Of a stretch of DNA of 54,572 nt, positions 26,101 to 36,200 are shown one piece after another. Under the pieces are notes generated by a model. It had not been told where the DNA came from and made no database searches. It saw only the letters and a program-made list of their open reading frames with translations. Source of the DNA: Thiocystis violacea (GTDB lineage: Bacteria; Pseudomonadota; Gammaproteobacteria; Chromatiales; Chromatiaceae); the NCBI RefSeq assembly GCF_016583565.1, contig NZ_NRRF01000033.1, forward strand, positions 1 through 54,572. The letters are read 5' to 3'. The position numbers and the translations under genes were made by a program. Positions within the stretch are counted from its first letter, which is position 1. Each line of letters begins with the position of its first letter.

Positions 26101-27204
26101 GCGCCTCAGCTCAGCGGGCTGAGCGGCGGTATGAATGCCGACCTCACGCTTGGTGGCACCCTGGCACGCCCCGGCGTCAAGGGGCTTGCGGAGATCAAGG
26201 GCGTGGGTTTTCAGATCCCGCTGATCGCGCTCGACGTCAAGGATGTCAATCTCAGCGCCAAGGCGCCGACCATGGAGCGCATGACCATCCAGGGCGGTGG
26301 ACTGATCGGCGGCGGGCGCTTGGACATCAAGGGTGATGCCGGCTTCGGTCAGCAGGGCTTCAAGGCTGAGATCAAGATCGCCGGCGACAAGCTGAAGGTG
26401 GCCAATACCAAGGAGTATTTCGCGCTCGTCTCGCCGAAGATCGACATTCAGGCCGACACCACGGGTGCGTCCATCCGTGGTGAGATCCGCATCCCCGAGG
26501 CGCGCATCCGTCCGCGCTCGGTTCCTTCTGGAACCGTTTCGCCATCGGCTGACGTGACCATGGAGGCGAAGGAACCGGCGCCACCCTATCCCCTCTCCAT
26601 CGACCTGCGTGTGGTCATGGGTAGGGATGTCACCATCGACGCCTTTGGTGTGCGTGGCCGGCTTGGCGGGAACCTAGCGATCCTCCAGGCGCCGGGCAAG
26701 GACATGCTGGGTGACGGTCAGCTTCAGATTACCGATGGCGAATACCGGCTGTCCGGCGGCTTTGGTATTGCCGCCGAGCTGGGCCCTCCGCTGAAGATCA
26801 CTCAGGGCCGTTTGGTCTACGCCAAGAGCCCCATCGATAATCCGGGCCTTCTGCTTCAGGCCGAGCGCGATGGGGGCGACACCACCGCCGGTGTGCGCGT
26901 GCTGGGCACGCTCAGAGATCCCAAGCTGGCCTTCTTCTCCGAGAGTGATCCCGGCATGACTCAGGCCGAGATCACCAAGTACCTCATGACGGGTATTCCG
27001 CCTTCGGGCAGCGATAAGAACGATGAGGCCGGGCTTGCGGTCGGCACCTATGTCGCGCCCAAGATCTATATGGAGTACGAGAGCGGACTGGGCGACGAGG
27101 CGAATAAGGTCAAGCTGCGCTACGACCTCTCCCGTCACATCGAGCTACAAACGGAAACCGGTGATAGCCAGGGTGCCGACATCTACTTCAAGTTCGAGAA
27201 CTGA
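23170..27204 (+). CDS. tamB: TamB, inner-membrane-anchored beta-helical transport protein
   Basis: The 1344-residue protein has a short cytoplasmic Pro/Glu-rich tail, one membrane anchor (about residues 40-56, VLVLLLVVFGLLFYLL), and a very long periplasmic repeat region of beta-strands (LDLRARDVEFAGNG, LDGKDLAAGG and similar). It ends with the conserved DUF490/TamB domain (ADIYFKFEN at the C-terminus). AsmA-like proteins of this kind form a hydrophobic groove bridging the envelope and work with TamA. The start overlaps the tamA stop (ATGA). Long antisense frames inside it are codon-bias shadows. Confidence 0.95.
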   Translation: MNESSQNPAENQDAPGGEAPPEPRRPAIGWRILRWLGGTVLVLLLVVFGLLFYLLGTQSGLRTAFALADRFVPGMLSVGVAEGRVLGRLHLEDLALHLPTTDVGVGAFDLNWSPGAIFSGVLSVEQLAARDIDVTLGPSPEKEKEPFSLPNIVIPFRFDVGEASVDRLRILEQGADAPLFALEHAALSANLVGSELQVASLEALLEQPQLAANAKGRANLTGDYPLGLDLDWQLDLPPDAKLAGKGKISGDLQRLAVEHSLRGSVDADLKAQVRDVLGRPAWDGSFAVLKVDLPAFQSDLPAVETGAKLETRGDLDQATLVGTLDARAPNLPDFGHLALALDLLWKEKRLTINRLDMTEQVSKASLDAKGELDLNPQPGRFSIKGDWKQLRWPLSGDLLAQSPEGKVDASGSFEDFVYALDALAQGPSFPSAKIAAKGRGSAQNTQLDVLRVETLDGVLEAGGTLAWAPELGWDFKLHGKDLNPGSFVEGLDDRIALNLQTKGALAQFDYDLVTTTQGPGLPPASLTLIGAGDLKQTQVETLKLDILDGRIQGQAKVDLAPKIGWDAALSIAGINPGSYAPEWPGRIDGRLSSQGTLEESGPNLTAVIEQLKGTLRGYPIAAAGKVAVAGKQVRLDGVTAESGPSKLRVDGEIADALDLSFALASPDLASVLPEAKGSLDVQGKVRGALDAPDVKLDLRARDVEFAGNGIASLTGDADVGLGSDGRFAVRLDGKDLAAGGLRWNQLAVRGDGSLPNHQLSVSLTGEQLSTKVALSGGLTDAGGYKGQLTTLDLSAPDAGAWRLQRAAPFAAEPPKIAAGPLCLRHAKGSGGCVDFDQSKAGQWTANVDLDKLDFALLEPFLPANLTAKGLGRIKGRFTAQGATLTGGATAEIPEGVLSLDLGKGQREKLDFSSARLRVDAKGGGLSASLGLPLKAIGEVRGELSLPGWRLDDPARPDQSLRGNLRAKVDNLSLIANMAPQLSGLSGGMNADLTLGGTLARPGVKGLAEIKGVGFQIPLIALDVKDVNLSAKAPTMERMTIQGGGLIGGGRLDIKGDAGFGQQGFKAEIKIAGDKLKVANTKEYFALVSPKIDIQADTTGASIRGEIRIPEARIRPRSVPSGTVSPSADVTMEAKEPAPPYPLSIDLRVVMGRDVTIDAFGVRGRLGGNLAILQAPGKDMLGDGQLQITDGEYRLSGGFGIAAELGPPLKITQGRLVYAKSPIDNPGLLLQAERDGGDTTAGVRVLGTLRDPKLAFFSESDPGMTQAEITKYLMTGIPPSGSDKNDEAGLAVGTYVAPKIYMEYESGLGDEANKVKLRYDLSRHIELQTETGDSQGADIYFKFEN

Positions 27205-28132
27205 TCCCGCACTCCTGCATCCGAGGTATTGGCCAAGCTGGCTTGCCGTCGCCGTCGTCTTCGCGCTGGGGCGTCTTCCCTTTGTCCTCATCTGGGCACT
27301 CGGGGGTCTGGTGGGCCGAGTCGGCTATCTCCTGGCCGGCTCGCGCCGGTTGGTTGCGCGGCGCAACCTGGCACTGTGCCTGCCGACGCTGAGCCGGTTT
27401 CAGCGCGAGCGCATCATGATCGCGCATTTTGGCTGGCTCGGCGTCGCCGCGCTGGGGCAGGGGGTCGGCTGGGGGGCATCGCGCGAGCGGTTGGCTAGGC
27501 TCGTGCGCTTTCGCAATCGAGACATGATCGATACCTACATCGCCGAAGGTCGACCCGTGATCGTGCTGGTCCCGCACTTCATCGGCCTCGAGCTGGGCGG
27601 TGCCGCCTTCACCGCCCTGGTGCACTCCGGCGTCTACATGTACCAGAAGATCCGCAACCCGGTCGTCGATCTTCAGGTTCGGCGTGCGCGTCAGCAATAT
27701 GGCAGCGTTTCGGTCGAGCGACAGGACGACCTACGCGCCCTGGTGCGCGAGATGAAGCGGGGGACGCCCTTTTTCTATCTGCCCGACCAGGATGGCGGGC
27801 GCCGTGGACTCTTCGTGCCCTTTTGCGGCGTGCCGGCCTCGACCGTGCCCATGCTGGGGCGCTTCGCGAGCATGGCCAAGGCCGTCGTCATCCCCACCTT
27901 CGCCCGCTTTCTGCCCTGTGGTCGAGGGCTTGAGCTGATCTTCGACCCGCCCCTTGAGGACTTTCCGAGCGGCGCCCCGGAGACTGACACGGCACACATG
28001 AACGCCGTCATCGAGGCCCGGATCGCGACCATGCCGGAGCAATATTTCTGGGTTCATCGACGCTTCAAGACGCGCCCGCCCGGCGAGGAGTCTGTCTATC
28101 CGCCGAAACGCCGGCGTAAGAAACGCGCCTGA
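27161..28132 (+). CDS. lpxL: LpxL/HtrB-type lipid A acyltransferase
   Basis: This membrane enzyme adds a secondary acyl chain to lipid A. An N-terminal hydrophobic segment (WLAVAVVFALGRLPFVLIWAL) precedes the acyltransferase domain. It contains the H-x4-E catalytic motif PHFIGLELGG, the phosphate-binding GTPFFYLPDQDGG, and the family ending PEQYFWVHRRFKTRP. The C-terminus is very basic. The true start is unclear. No ATG lies near the core, and GTG at 27161 or 27173 inside the end of tamB is possible; 27161 is given. The gene directly follows tamA-tamB and suits an envelope operon. LpxL versus LpxM type cannot be settled by eye. Confidence 0.85.
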   Translation: MIARVPTSTSSSRTDPALLHPRYWPSWLAVAVVFALGRLPFVLIWALGGLVGRVGYLLAGSRRLVARRNLALCLPTLSRFQRERIMIAHFGWLGVAALGQGVGWGASRERLARLVRFRNRDMIDTYIAEGRPVIVLVPHFIGLELGGAAFTALVHSGVYMYQKIRNPVVDLQVRRARQQYGSVSVERQDDLRALVREMKRGTPFFYLPDQDGGRRGLFVPFCGVPASTVPMLGRFASMAKAVVIPTFARFLPCGRGLELIFDPPLEDFPSGAPETDTAHMNAVIEARIATMPEQYFWVHRRFKTRPPGEESVYPPKRRRKKRA

Positions 28133-28222
28133 CAGGCCGTGCTGTTCAGACTGGCAGCCAGGCTTGGGAGAACCGACAAGGCGGCGGTTGGACAGGGGGG
28201 ATGTGATCGAGATGCCACAAAG

Positions 28223-28252
28223 AAAAAGCCGGCAATGTTGCCGGCTTTATTC
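28223..28252. terminator. Bidirectional terminator between lpxL and tRNA-Pro
   Basis: GCCGGC pairs with GCCGGC across CAATGTTG-type loop sequence, extended by AA/TT pairs. A run of A on the left and TTTATT on the right give T-rich tails in both directions. It ends the leftward ispB/tRNA-Pro transcript and probably lpxL. Confidence 0.85.
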
Positions 28253-28258
28253 TTGACT

Positions 28259-28335
28259 TGGTCGGGGTGACAGGATTCGAACCTGCGACTTCTGCCTCCC
28301 GAAGACAGCGCTCTACCAAGCTGAGCTACACCCCG
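28259..28335 (-). tRNA. tRNA-Pro (anticodon CGG)
   Basis: On the minus strand the acceptor CGGGGTG pairs with CACCCCG, followed by A and an encoded CCA. The D arm is GCTCAGCTTGGTAGAGC, the anticodon stem CTGTC/GGCAG encloses the loop TTCGGGA, and the T arm is GCAGG-TTCGAAT-CCTGT. All four arms pair. It lies 15 bp after the ispB stop and is probably processed from the same transcript. Confidence 0.97.
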
Positions 28336-28350
28336 TAAAGGTGCGGCAGG

Positions 28351-29319
28351 TCAATGCGTGCGGCTGACAGCAAAATCGGCGAGCAGCAGGAGTGCCTCTG
28401 TCGCCTCGGACTGTGGAAGAACGCGAATGGCGTCCTTCGCGCGTGCCGCATATGACTGCGCGAGCTGCGTAGTATAGGCGATTGCATCGGTGGACGCAAT
28501 TGCCTGTGCAACGGCGTCGATCTGATCGCGCCCGCCGCGCTCGATCGCGCCGCGCAACAGCGTCCGCTGTGCCTCGGTGCCGACCTGCATGGCGCGGATG
28601 ACCGGTAACGTGGGCTTGCCTTCGTCGAGGTCATCACCGACGTTCTTGCCGAGTTCTGCATTGTCGACGCTGTAGTCCAAGGCGTCGTCGATCAACTGGA
28701 AGGCGACGCCGAGGCAGAGCCCGTATTCCTTCGTCGCCTCTTCGATCTCGGGCGGTGAGTCGGCGAGCACGGCGCCGAGGCGGATGCCGGCCTCGAACAG
28801 GGTTGCGGTCTTGCGGGTGATGACCTCCATGTAGCGCGACTCGTCGGTGTCAGGATCCTGCGTATTGAGGAGCTGCAGCACCTCGCCCTCGGCGATGCGA
28901 TTGGTCGCGTGCGAGAGGATGTCCATGACCCGCATGCTGCCGACGTCCACCATCATCTCGAAGGCGCGCGAGTAGAGGAAATCGCCGACCAGCACGCTGG
29001 CTTCATTGCCCCAGACGGTGTTGGCGGTTTCACGGTTGCGCCGCAGCTCGGAGCCGTCGACGACGTCGTCGTGGAGCAGGGTGGCGGTATGGATGAACTC
29101 GACCACGGCGGCCAGGTCGATGTGGCGCTCGCCGGTGTAGCCGCAGGCACGCGCGGAGAGGAGGACTGAGAGGGGACGCAGTCGCTTGCCGCCGCTGTTG
29201 ACGATGTAGTGGCCGATCTGATTGATCAGTACGACGTCGGACTGGAGCCGGCGCAGGATCAAGGCGTCCACGGCCTTCGAGTCCTCTGCGACGGGGTGTC
29301 GAATCGTGGAGAGGTCCAT
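28351..29319 (-). CDS. ispB: Octaprenyl diphosphate synthase IspB
   Basis: This trans-isoprenyl diphosphate synthase makes the C40 side chain of ubiquinone from IPP and FPP. The 322-residue protein carries the first aspartate-rich motif LLHDDVVDGSELRR near residue 80 and the second, QLIDDALDYS, near 208. It has the small first-motif spacing typical of IspB. It is divergent from rplU with a 240-bp gap, the usual gammaproteobacterial arrangement, and tRNA-Pro follows it. The exact chain length is inferred from family and context. Confidence 0.93.
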   Translation of the reverse strand: MDLSTIRHPVAEDSKAVDALILRRLQSDVVLINQIGHYIVNSGGKRLRPLSVLLSARACGYTGERHIDLAAVVEFIHTATLLHDDVVDGSELRRNRETANTVWGNEASVLVGDFLYSRAFEMMVDVGSMRVMDILSHATNRIAEGEVLQLLNTQDPDTDESRYMEVITRKTATLFEAGIRLGAVLADSPPEIEEATKEYGLCLGVAFQLIDDALDYSVDNAELGKNVGDDLDEGKPTLPVIRAMQVGTEAQRTLLRGAIERGGRDQIDAVAQAIASTDAIAYTTQLAQSYAARAKDAIRVLPQSEATEALLLLADFAVSRTH

Positions 29320-29470
29320 GCGTGTGTGATGTCTATCAATAATGGCGGCGGATGCTAGGTTCGGGGCTGGTGGCTGTCAAGCCGAGCGCCGGGACACTGC
29401 GCGAATTCCATAGATTACGTCATCTCGGCGGCGGCGGTCGACTCCCCCGGCGATAATTGTGCTTCGGCGG

Positions 29471-29500
29471 TTGACGTGGATTTGACCAAACGTTTAGAAT
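29471..29500 (+). promoter_or_regulatory. Sigma-70-type promoter of rplU
   Basis: TTGACG (29471-29476) and TAGAAT (29495-29500) are separated by 18 bp, 62 bp before the rplU start. Confidence 0.7.
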
Positions 29501-29561
29501 TCCGCTTCTTTGTTCCGGCGCGGAGCGTCGGTCATTCCGAACACTCCTGGGGATCTCAGAC

Positions 29562-29876
29562 ATGTACGCGGTCATTCAAACCGGTGGAAAGCAATACCGG
29601 GTTTCCGAAGGCGACACGGTCAAGGTCGAGAAGCTGGCGGCCGAGCAGGGCGCGAGCATCGACATCGAGCAAGTCTTGATGGTGGCCGATGGTGACGACG
29701 TCAAAGTCGGCGCGCCGTATCTCGCCGGTGGCAAGGTGACCGCGACGGTCGAATCGCATGGTCGGGCCAAGAAGGTCAAGATCATCAAGTTCCGTCGCCG
29801 CAAGCACCACATGAAGCGCCAGGGCCACCGTCAGTGGTTCACCGCGCTCAAGATCACTGGCATCAGCGCCGGTTGA
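29562..29876 (+). CDS. rplU: 50S ribosomal protein L21
   Basis: The 104-residue protein reads [18 protein letters not shown] and contains the family signature [20 protein letters not shown] near residue 70-90, which contacts 23S rRNA. Length is typical. It opens the rplU-rpmA-obgE-proB cluster and has a clear promoter upstream. The gap to rpmA is 13 bp, so the two are co-transcribed. Confidence 0.98.
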   Translation: MYAVIQTGGKQYRVSEGDTVKVEKLAAEQGASIDIEQVLMVADGDDVKVGAPYLAGGKVTATVESHGRAKKVKIIKFRRRKHHMKRQGHRQWFTALKITGISAG

Positions 29877-29889
29877 GGAGTCGATACCA

Positions 29890-30147
29890 ATGGCACACAA
29901 AAAAGCAGGCGGCAGTTCTCGTAACGGTCGCGATTCAGAATCCAAACGCTTGGGCGTCAAAGTCTTCGGCGGCCAGAAAGTGACGGCCGGAAGCATCATT
30001 GTCCGTCAGCGCGGCACGCGGTTCCACAACGGTGTCAATGTCGGTTGCGGCAAGGATCACACCCTCTTCGCCTTGTCGGATGGCGTGGTGAAATTCGTGG
30101 TCAAGGGCCCGAAGAACCGCAAGTTCGTCACCGTCGACAACGCCTGA
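29890..30147 (+). CDS. rpmA: 50S ribosomal protein L27
   Basis: The 85-residue protein starts [20 protein letters not shown], the classic L27 opening whose N-terminal tail reaches the peptidyl transferase centre. It is preceded by GAGGAG. The second half ([17 protein letters not shown]) matches the family. A small hairpin with a T-rich tail separates it from obgE. Confidence 0.98.
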   Translation: MAHKKAGGSSRNGRDSESKRLGVKVFGGQKVTAGSIIVRQRGTRFHNGVNVGCGKDHTLFALSDGVVKFVVKGPKNRKFVTVDNA

Positions 30148-30191
30148 TCCCCGTCCAACGGGGACCGTCAGGTGCCGACGCTGGGCGCAAG

Positions 30192-30216
30192 GCCTCGTCC
30201 CTCGGGCGGGGCTTTA
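30192..30216 (+). terminator. Hairpin with T-rich tail between rpmA and obgE
   Basis: GCCTCGTCC and GGGCGGGGC pair over nine positions (two G-T) around CTC and are followed by TTTATT. This looks like a partial terminator that lowers obgE/proB expression relative to the ribosomal genes. Confidence 0.6.
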
Positions 30217-30241
30217 TTCGTTCTGGGCCATGGGTTGCTGA

Positions 30242-31375
<1,134 letters not shown>

Positions 31376-31393
31376 GGTTGGGCGTCGCATCCG

Positions 31394-32518
31394 ATGATCT
31401 CGCGAGACACGATTCCCTCCACCCGTCGCTGGGTCGTCAAGATCGGTAGCGCCCTGCTGACGCGTGACGGTCAGGGACTGGAGCGCGACATGCTCGTGCC
31501 CTGGGTTGAGCAGATGGTCGAGCGGCGCAGGGCTGGCTGCGATGTCGTGCTCGTCTCTTCCGGCGCCGTGGCCGAGGGCATGGCGCGCATGGGGTGGCGA
31601 CGACGCCCTAAAGCGCTGCATGAGCTGCAGGCCGCCGCGGCCATCGGACAGATGGGTCTGGTGCGCGCCTACGAGGATTGCTTTCAGAGGCGTGGCTACC
31701 ACACCGCACAGGTCCTGCTCACGCGGGACGATCTCGCGGATCGCCCGCGCTATCTCAACGCGCGCAGTACCCTGCGCACCCTACTGAAGCTCGGCGTCAT
31801 TCCCGTCATCAACGAGAACGACACCGTTGCCACCGATGAGCTGCGCTTCGGCGACAACGACACCCTGGCCGCCTTGGTCGCCAACCTGATCGAGGCGGAC
31901 CTGCTGGTCCTGCTGACCGATCAGGATGGGCTCTTCGATCAGGATCCCAGGGGAAATCCGGACGCGCGACTCATCCCCGAGACCTGGGTCGACGACCCGC
32001 AGCTCGATGTCGTTGCCGGCGGGAGTGTGACCGGGCTCGGCACGGGTGGCATGGTCACCAAGGTCCGTGCGGCGCGCCTCGCCGCGCGCTCGGGAGCCCC
32101 AACCATCATCGCGCCTGGGCGTGGCGAACAGGTCTTGACCCGCATCGGGCAGGGCGCCGCCGTTGGGACCCTCTTGATCCCTTTCCAAGGGGCGCAGGCG
32201 GCACGCAAGCAGTGGCTGGCTGGCCACCTACAAGCGCGTGGCCGATTGATCCTGGATCCCGGGGCCGTCAAGGCATTGCGGGAGAAAGGCACCAGTCTTC
32301 TCGCCGTCGGCGTCAAAGAGGTGCGTGGCCGCTTTCATCGCGGCGAAGTCGTTGCCTGCTTTGACGAGGAAGGCCGAGAAGTTGCGCGCGGTCTCGTGAA
32401 CTACGACGCGGATGCGGCCGAACGGATCAAGGGCAGGCCCTCAGCGAGTTTCGAGTCCATTCTCGGTTATCTGGATGACGAGGAGCTGATCCACCGGGAC
32501 AATCTGGTACTGCTGTAG
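31394..32518 (+). CDS. proB: Glutamate 5-kinase ProB
   Basis: This enzyme catalyses the first step of proline synthesis, forming gamma-glutamyl phosphate. The 374-residue protein has the amino-acid kinase domain ([10 protein letters not shown] near residue 15, [18 protein letters not shown] near 140, [12 protein letters not shown] near 215) and a C-terminal PUA domain ([21 protein letters not shown] onwards). It follows obgE by 18 bp, the conserved order. ProA is not in the window. Confidence 0.97.
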   Translation: MISRDTIPSTRRWVVKIGSALLTRDGQGLERDMLVPWVEQMVERRRAGCDVVLVSSGAVAEGMARMGWRRRPKALHELQAAAAIGQMGLVRAYEDCFQRRGYHTAQVLLTRDDLADRPRYLNARSTLRTLLKLGVIPVINENDTVATDELRFGDNDTLAALVANLIEADLLVLLTDQDGLFDQDPRGNPDARLIPETWVDDPQLDVVAGGSVTGLGTGGMVTKVRAARLAARSGAPTIIAPGRGEQVLTRIGQGAAVGTLLIPFQGAQAARKQWLAGHLQARGRLILDPGAVKALREKGTSLLAVGVKEVRGRFHRGEVVACFDEEGREVARGLVNYDADAAERIKGRPSASFESILGYLDDEELIHRDNLVLL

Positions 32519-32537
32519 CCGTTGTTTGCGATAGGGC

Positions 32538-32566
32538 GTGACAGAAGCACCATTGTTGTCTAGAAT
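32538..32566 (+). promoter_or_regulatory. Promoter of tRNA-Cys
   Basis: GTGACA (32538-32543) and TAGAAT (32561-32566) are 17 bp apart, and the tRNA starts 10 bp after the -10 element. Confidence 0.65.
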
Positions 32567-32576
32567 ATCCGGCTCT

Positions 32577-32650
32577 GGCTGAGTGGCAGAGTGGTTATGC
32601 AGCGGCCTGCAAAGCCGTGTACCTCGGTTCGATTCCGGGCTCAGCCTCCA
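32577..32650 (+). tRNA. tRNA-Cys (anticodon GCA)
   Basis: The acceptor GGCTGAG pairs with CTCAGCC, followed by T and an encoded CCA. The D arm begins GGCAGAGTGG, the anticodon loop is CTGCAAA within the stem GCGGC/GCCGT, and the T arm is CTCGG-TTCGATT-CCGGG. All arms fold. Confidence 0.97.
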
Positions 32651-33226
32651 CGATTCTCAATTCCTTACGACCGATCCAAGCCTCCTCTTCGGTTAGTATT
32701 TGCCTCCGACGACCACTGGAAATCAGTTGCGTGCGCGCGGGTTAGTGGCGCCGCCACTCGTTCAGCGGCGCAGAAGGCCGTTTGCTCGAGTGGGGTTCCG
32801 TAGCAGCCAAGCGAAAACGCGGTAATGCCTGGCACGATAGGGTCAGACGCCGAGGCGTGCTTCCCAAACCTGTCTACCGCTCGTTCACAGAGCGAGTTCG
32901 AAGGCGATCCCTACGTCGAGCGGCTGGAAACGCTTCTCACCCATCGGCGGTAGATGCCGCTAGCACTTCGGATCGAGCCGCGGACACGACAGCAATTGCA
33001 TCTCTGTATGACCACGCAACGAGCTCAAGTCAGCGAGCATCCTGTCGCCGTCCGCGCTGGGACGCATGCCCGTTGCGCGAAGGCGATGTCCCGTGAACAA
33101 GGACGCCCCGGTCACTCGGGGCTAGCGACGCCCGTGCGACCGGGTTCGTTCGGATCATCGGCTCTCCGAGGATGGCAATCTCCGGCGTTCTCCGAAGGGC
33201 TCGACCGCGGGGCTGCGGATTCTTCG
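32651..33226. other. 576-bp stretch without a recognisable gene (tRNA-Cys to smc)
   Basis: Several short frames run through it, but none shows family features or a good start. A 42-codon frame at 32825-32953 ends in FEGDPYVERLETLLTHRR, which looks protein-like, but I see no ribosome binding site. It may be decayed DNA downstream of a tRNA gene. No copy of the tRNA 3' end was found here. Confidence 0.4.
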
Positions 33227-33272
33227 CTGAGGCTCAAGAGGAGATGAGGCTCAAGAGGAGATGAGGCTCGAG
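33227..33272 (+). repeat. 17-bp tandem duplication of the smc translation start
   Basis: The unit (TGAGGCTCAAGAGGAGA) occurs twice in full and a third, diverged copy begins smc itself. The duplication creates an extra AGGAG-ATG at 33244. It opens the six-codon frame MRLKRR, whose TGA overlaps the smc ATG at 33261 (ATGA). Confidence 0.8.
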
Positions 33273-36200
33273 AAGATCCGCCTGGCCGGATTCAAGTCGT
33301 TCGTCGACCCGACGAGCGTCTCCTTTCCCAGTAACCTGGTCGGGGTCGTTGGCCCCAATGGCTGTGGCAAGTCCAATGTCATCGACGCCGTGCGTTGGGT
33401 CATGGGCGAGAGCTCGGCGAAGATGCTGCGTGGCGAGTCCATGGCCGACGTCATCTTCAATGGCAGCACGGGCCGCAAGCCGGTGGGTGTCGCCACCATT
33501 GAGTTGGTCTTCGACAACAGCGACGGCGGCGCGGGCGGCGAGTTCGCCGCCTTCAATCAGATCTCGGTCAAGCGTCAGGTCTCGCGCGACGGCCAGTCCA
33601 GCTACTTTCTCAATGGTTCCCGCTGCCGCCGGCGCGATATCCAGGACCTCTTTCTGGGGACGGGTCTGGGTCCGCGCTCCTATGCCATTATCGAGCAGGG
33701 GATGATCTCGCGGATCATCGAGGCCCGCCCCGAGGATCTGCGCCTCTTCCTGGAGGAGGCGGCGGGCATCTCCAAGTACAAGGAGCGCCGTCGCGAGACC
33801 GAGAATCGCATGCGTCATACGCGCGAGAACCTCGAGCGCCTCGATGACGTGCGTGAAGAAGTCGGCAAGCAACTGCTGCACCTGGAGCGACAGGCGGCGA
33901 CCGCCGAGCAATACACCCAGCTCAGGGCCGAGGAGCGCCAGCTCGATCTCGAGCTCAAGGCATTGCGCTGGCGCGCCCTGGATAGCGAGGTCCAGGCCAT
34001 GGACCGCCGCCTGGCGGAGGCCGAGAACCTCACGGAGGAGGGGGTCGCGAGACAGCGCCGGCTGGAGGCCGACATCGAGGACCGGCGGGCCGCCTACAAT
34101 GCCGCCTCCGACAGCTTCAACGAGGTTCAGGGCCGCTACTATGCCGTGGGCGCAGAGATCGCCCGCGCCGAGCAGGCCATCCAGTTCGCCAACGAGGAGC
34201 GGGGGCGCCGCGAGGCCGAGCTGGTCCGCCTGGATCAGGAGCTCTACGAGGCCGAGCATCATCTCCAACGCGACCAGGCGCGTTTGGCCGAGATCGAAGA
34301 GGGCCTGGCGCGCGACGAACCCGAGCTGCGTGTGGCCGAGGCGGCGCTCGGCGAGGCGAGTGGCGTCTTGATGACCGCCGAGGACCAGCTCAAGGGTTGG
34401 GAGTCCGAGTGGGATGCCTTCAATCAGGCGGCGGCCAAGCCATCCGAGCAGTCCCAGTTGGAGCGCGCGCGCATCAACGGCCTAGAGCAGTCGATGGCCC
34501 GTGATCGGGAGCGTCTGCGGCGTGTCGAGGAGGAGATCGGGCGTCTGCAATCCGCCGATGTGACGGCGCGGTTCGAAGAGCTGAGCGAGCAGGAGGGTCT
34601 GCTCGACGCGCAGCGCGCGGAGCAGGAGGCGCGGCAGCAAGAGGCCGTCGCCGCCCTGGCTGGTCGCGACGAGGCGCTGCGCCAGCTCGCGGATACGCTG
34701 GACGCGTTGCGCACCCAGGTGCAGGAGGCCAAGGGGCGCCTGGCGTCCTTGACGGCCCTGCAGGATGCCGCCATGGCGGATACGGATGCCGAGCGTGCGC
34801 GCTGGTTGGCCGAGCACGGGCTGGCGGATGCGCCCAGGCTGGTCGATCACCTGGAGGTCGATCCCGGCTGGGAGCGCGCCGTGGAGACCCTGCTCGGCGA
34901 TGCGCTCAGGGCCGTGGGTGCCGAGGGGCTCGACGCCTATCGTGACACCCCAGGGGCATTGATTCCGGGATTGGTCCTCCTCGACACGCAGGCGTCGGCC
35001 GTCGGCTCCGAGTCTCCGGCGAGCCTCTTGAGCCGATACGTCCGTGCGCCCTGGCCGATCGAAGGACTGCTTGGGGGCACGGGGATCGCGGAGGATCTGG
35101 CGGCCGCGCTGGATGCGCGCGATGGCCTGAGCTGGGGGCAGTCGCTCATCACGCCGGACGGCACGCGCGTCGGGCGCAACTGGCTGAGTACGCCGGCGGC
35201 CAGCGCGGAGGGCGGCGTGCTGGCGCGGGCCGACGCGATCAAGGCGCTGCGCGGCGAGATCGCGTCCCTGATCTCGCGCGAGAGCGCGCTGCTGGCGGAA
35301 GAGTCCGCCATCCGCGCCGCGCGGGCTGAGGCCGAGGCGCGGGGTGCCGATGCCGCCCGCGCGCTGTCGGGTGCGACGCGCGAGCTGTCTGTGCTGCGCT
35401 CCGAGTTGAGCAGTCTGCGCACCCGCCGCGAGCATCAGGCGGAGCGGCTGCGTGTCCTCGCCGAGGAACGGGCCGAGCTCAACGAGCAGGCGGCCGAGTC
35501 GCTGGAGGCGATGGAGGAGGCGAGGGAGCGTCTGCATGCCTGGCTGAGCGAGGTCGATCAGCTCGCCGAGCGCAGGGAGGCGATGGAGGGCGAGCGCACC
35601 CGGTTGCGGGCCGTGGTGGCGCAAGGGCGTGCGCAGGAGCGCGAGTGCCGGGAGCGCACCCAGGGTCTGCGCATCAACGTCGAATCCAACCGCGCGGCGC
35701 TGGCCGCGACGCGCCAGAGCCTCACGCGGGCGAGCGAGCAGCAGGCGCAGCTGCGCGAGCGCCGCAATGAGGTCCAGATTCAGCTCGAAGAAGGCGTCGA
35801 GCCGCTGATCGAGCAGCGCGACCGCCTCGACGAGCAGCTCGTGCTGCGTGTCGAGGTCGAGGAGTCCCTGCAGGAGGTGCGCGCGCGGCGCGAGTCGCTC
35901 GACGCGGAGGTGCGGCGCCTGGAGCAGGAGCGCCAGCGCACGGAGCAAGCGGTGCAGGGCAGCCAGCGTGGCCTGGATACGCTCAGGCTCGAGCGCCAAG
36001 AGCGCCTGGTGCGGCAGCGCACGCTCGAAGAGCAGCTCGGCGAGTCGAGCGTCAGTGCGGCCGGCGTGCTGGAGTCCATGGACCCGCAGGCGAGCGAGGC
36101 GACCTGGCAGGAGCGGCTGACCAAGATCGGCGCGCGCATCCAGCGTTTGGGCGCCATCAACCTCGCGGCCATCGAGGAGTTCAAGGAGCAGTCGCAGCGC

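Noticed and set aside
32825..32953. 42-codon frame after tRNA-Cys
   Set aside because: The ending looks protein-like, but there is no ribosome binding site or recognisable family.
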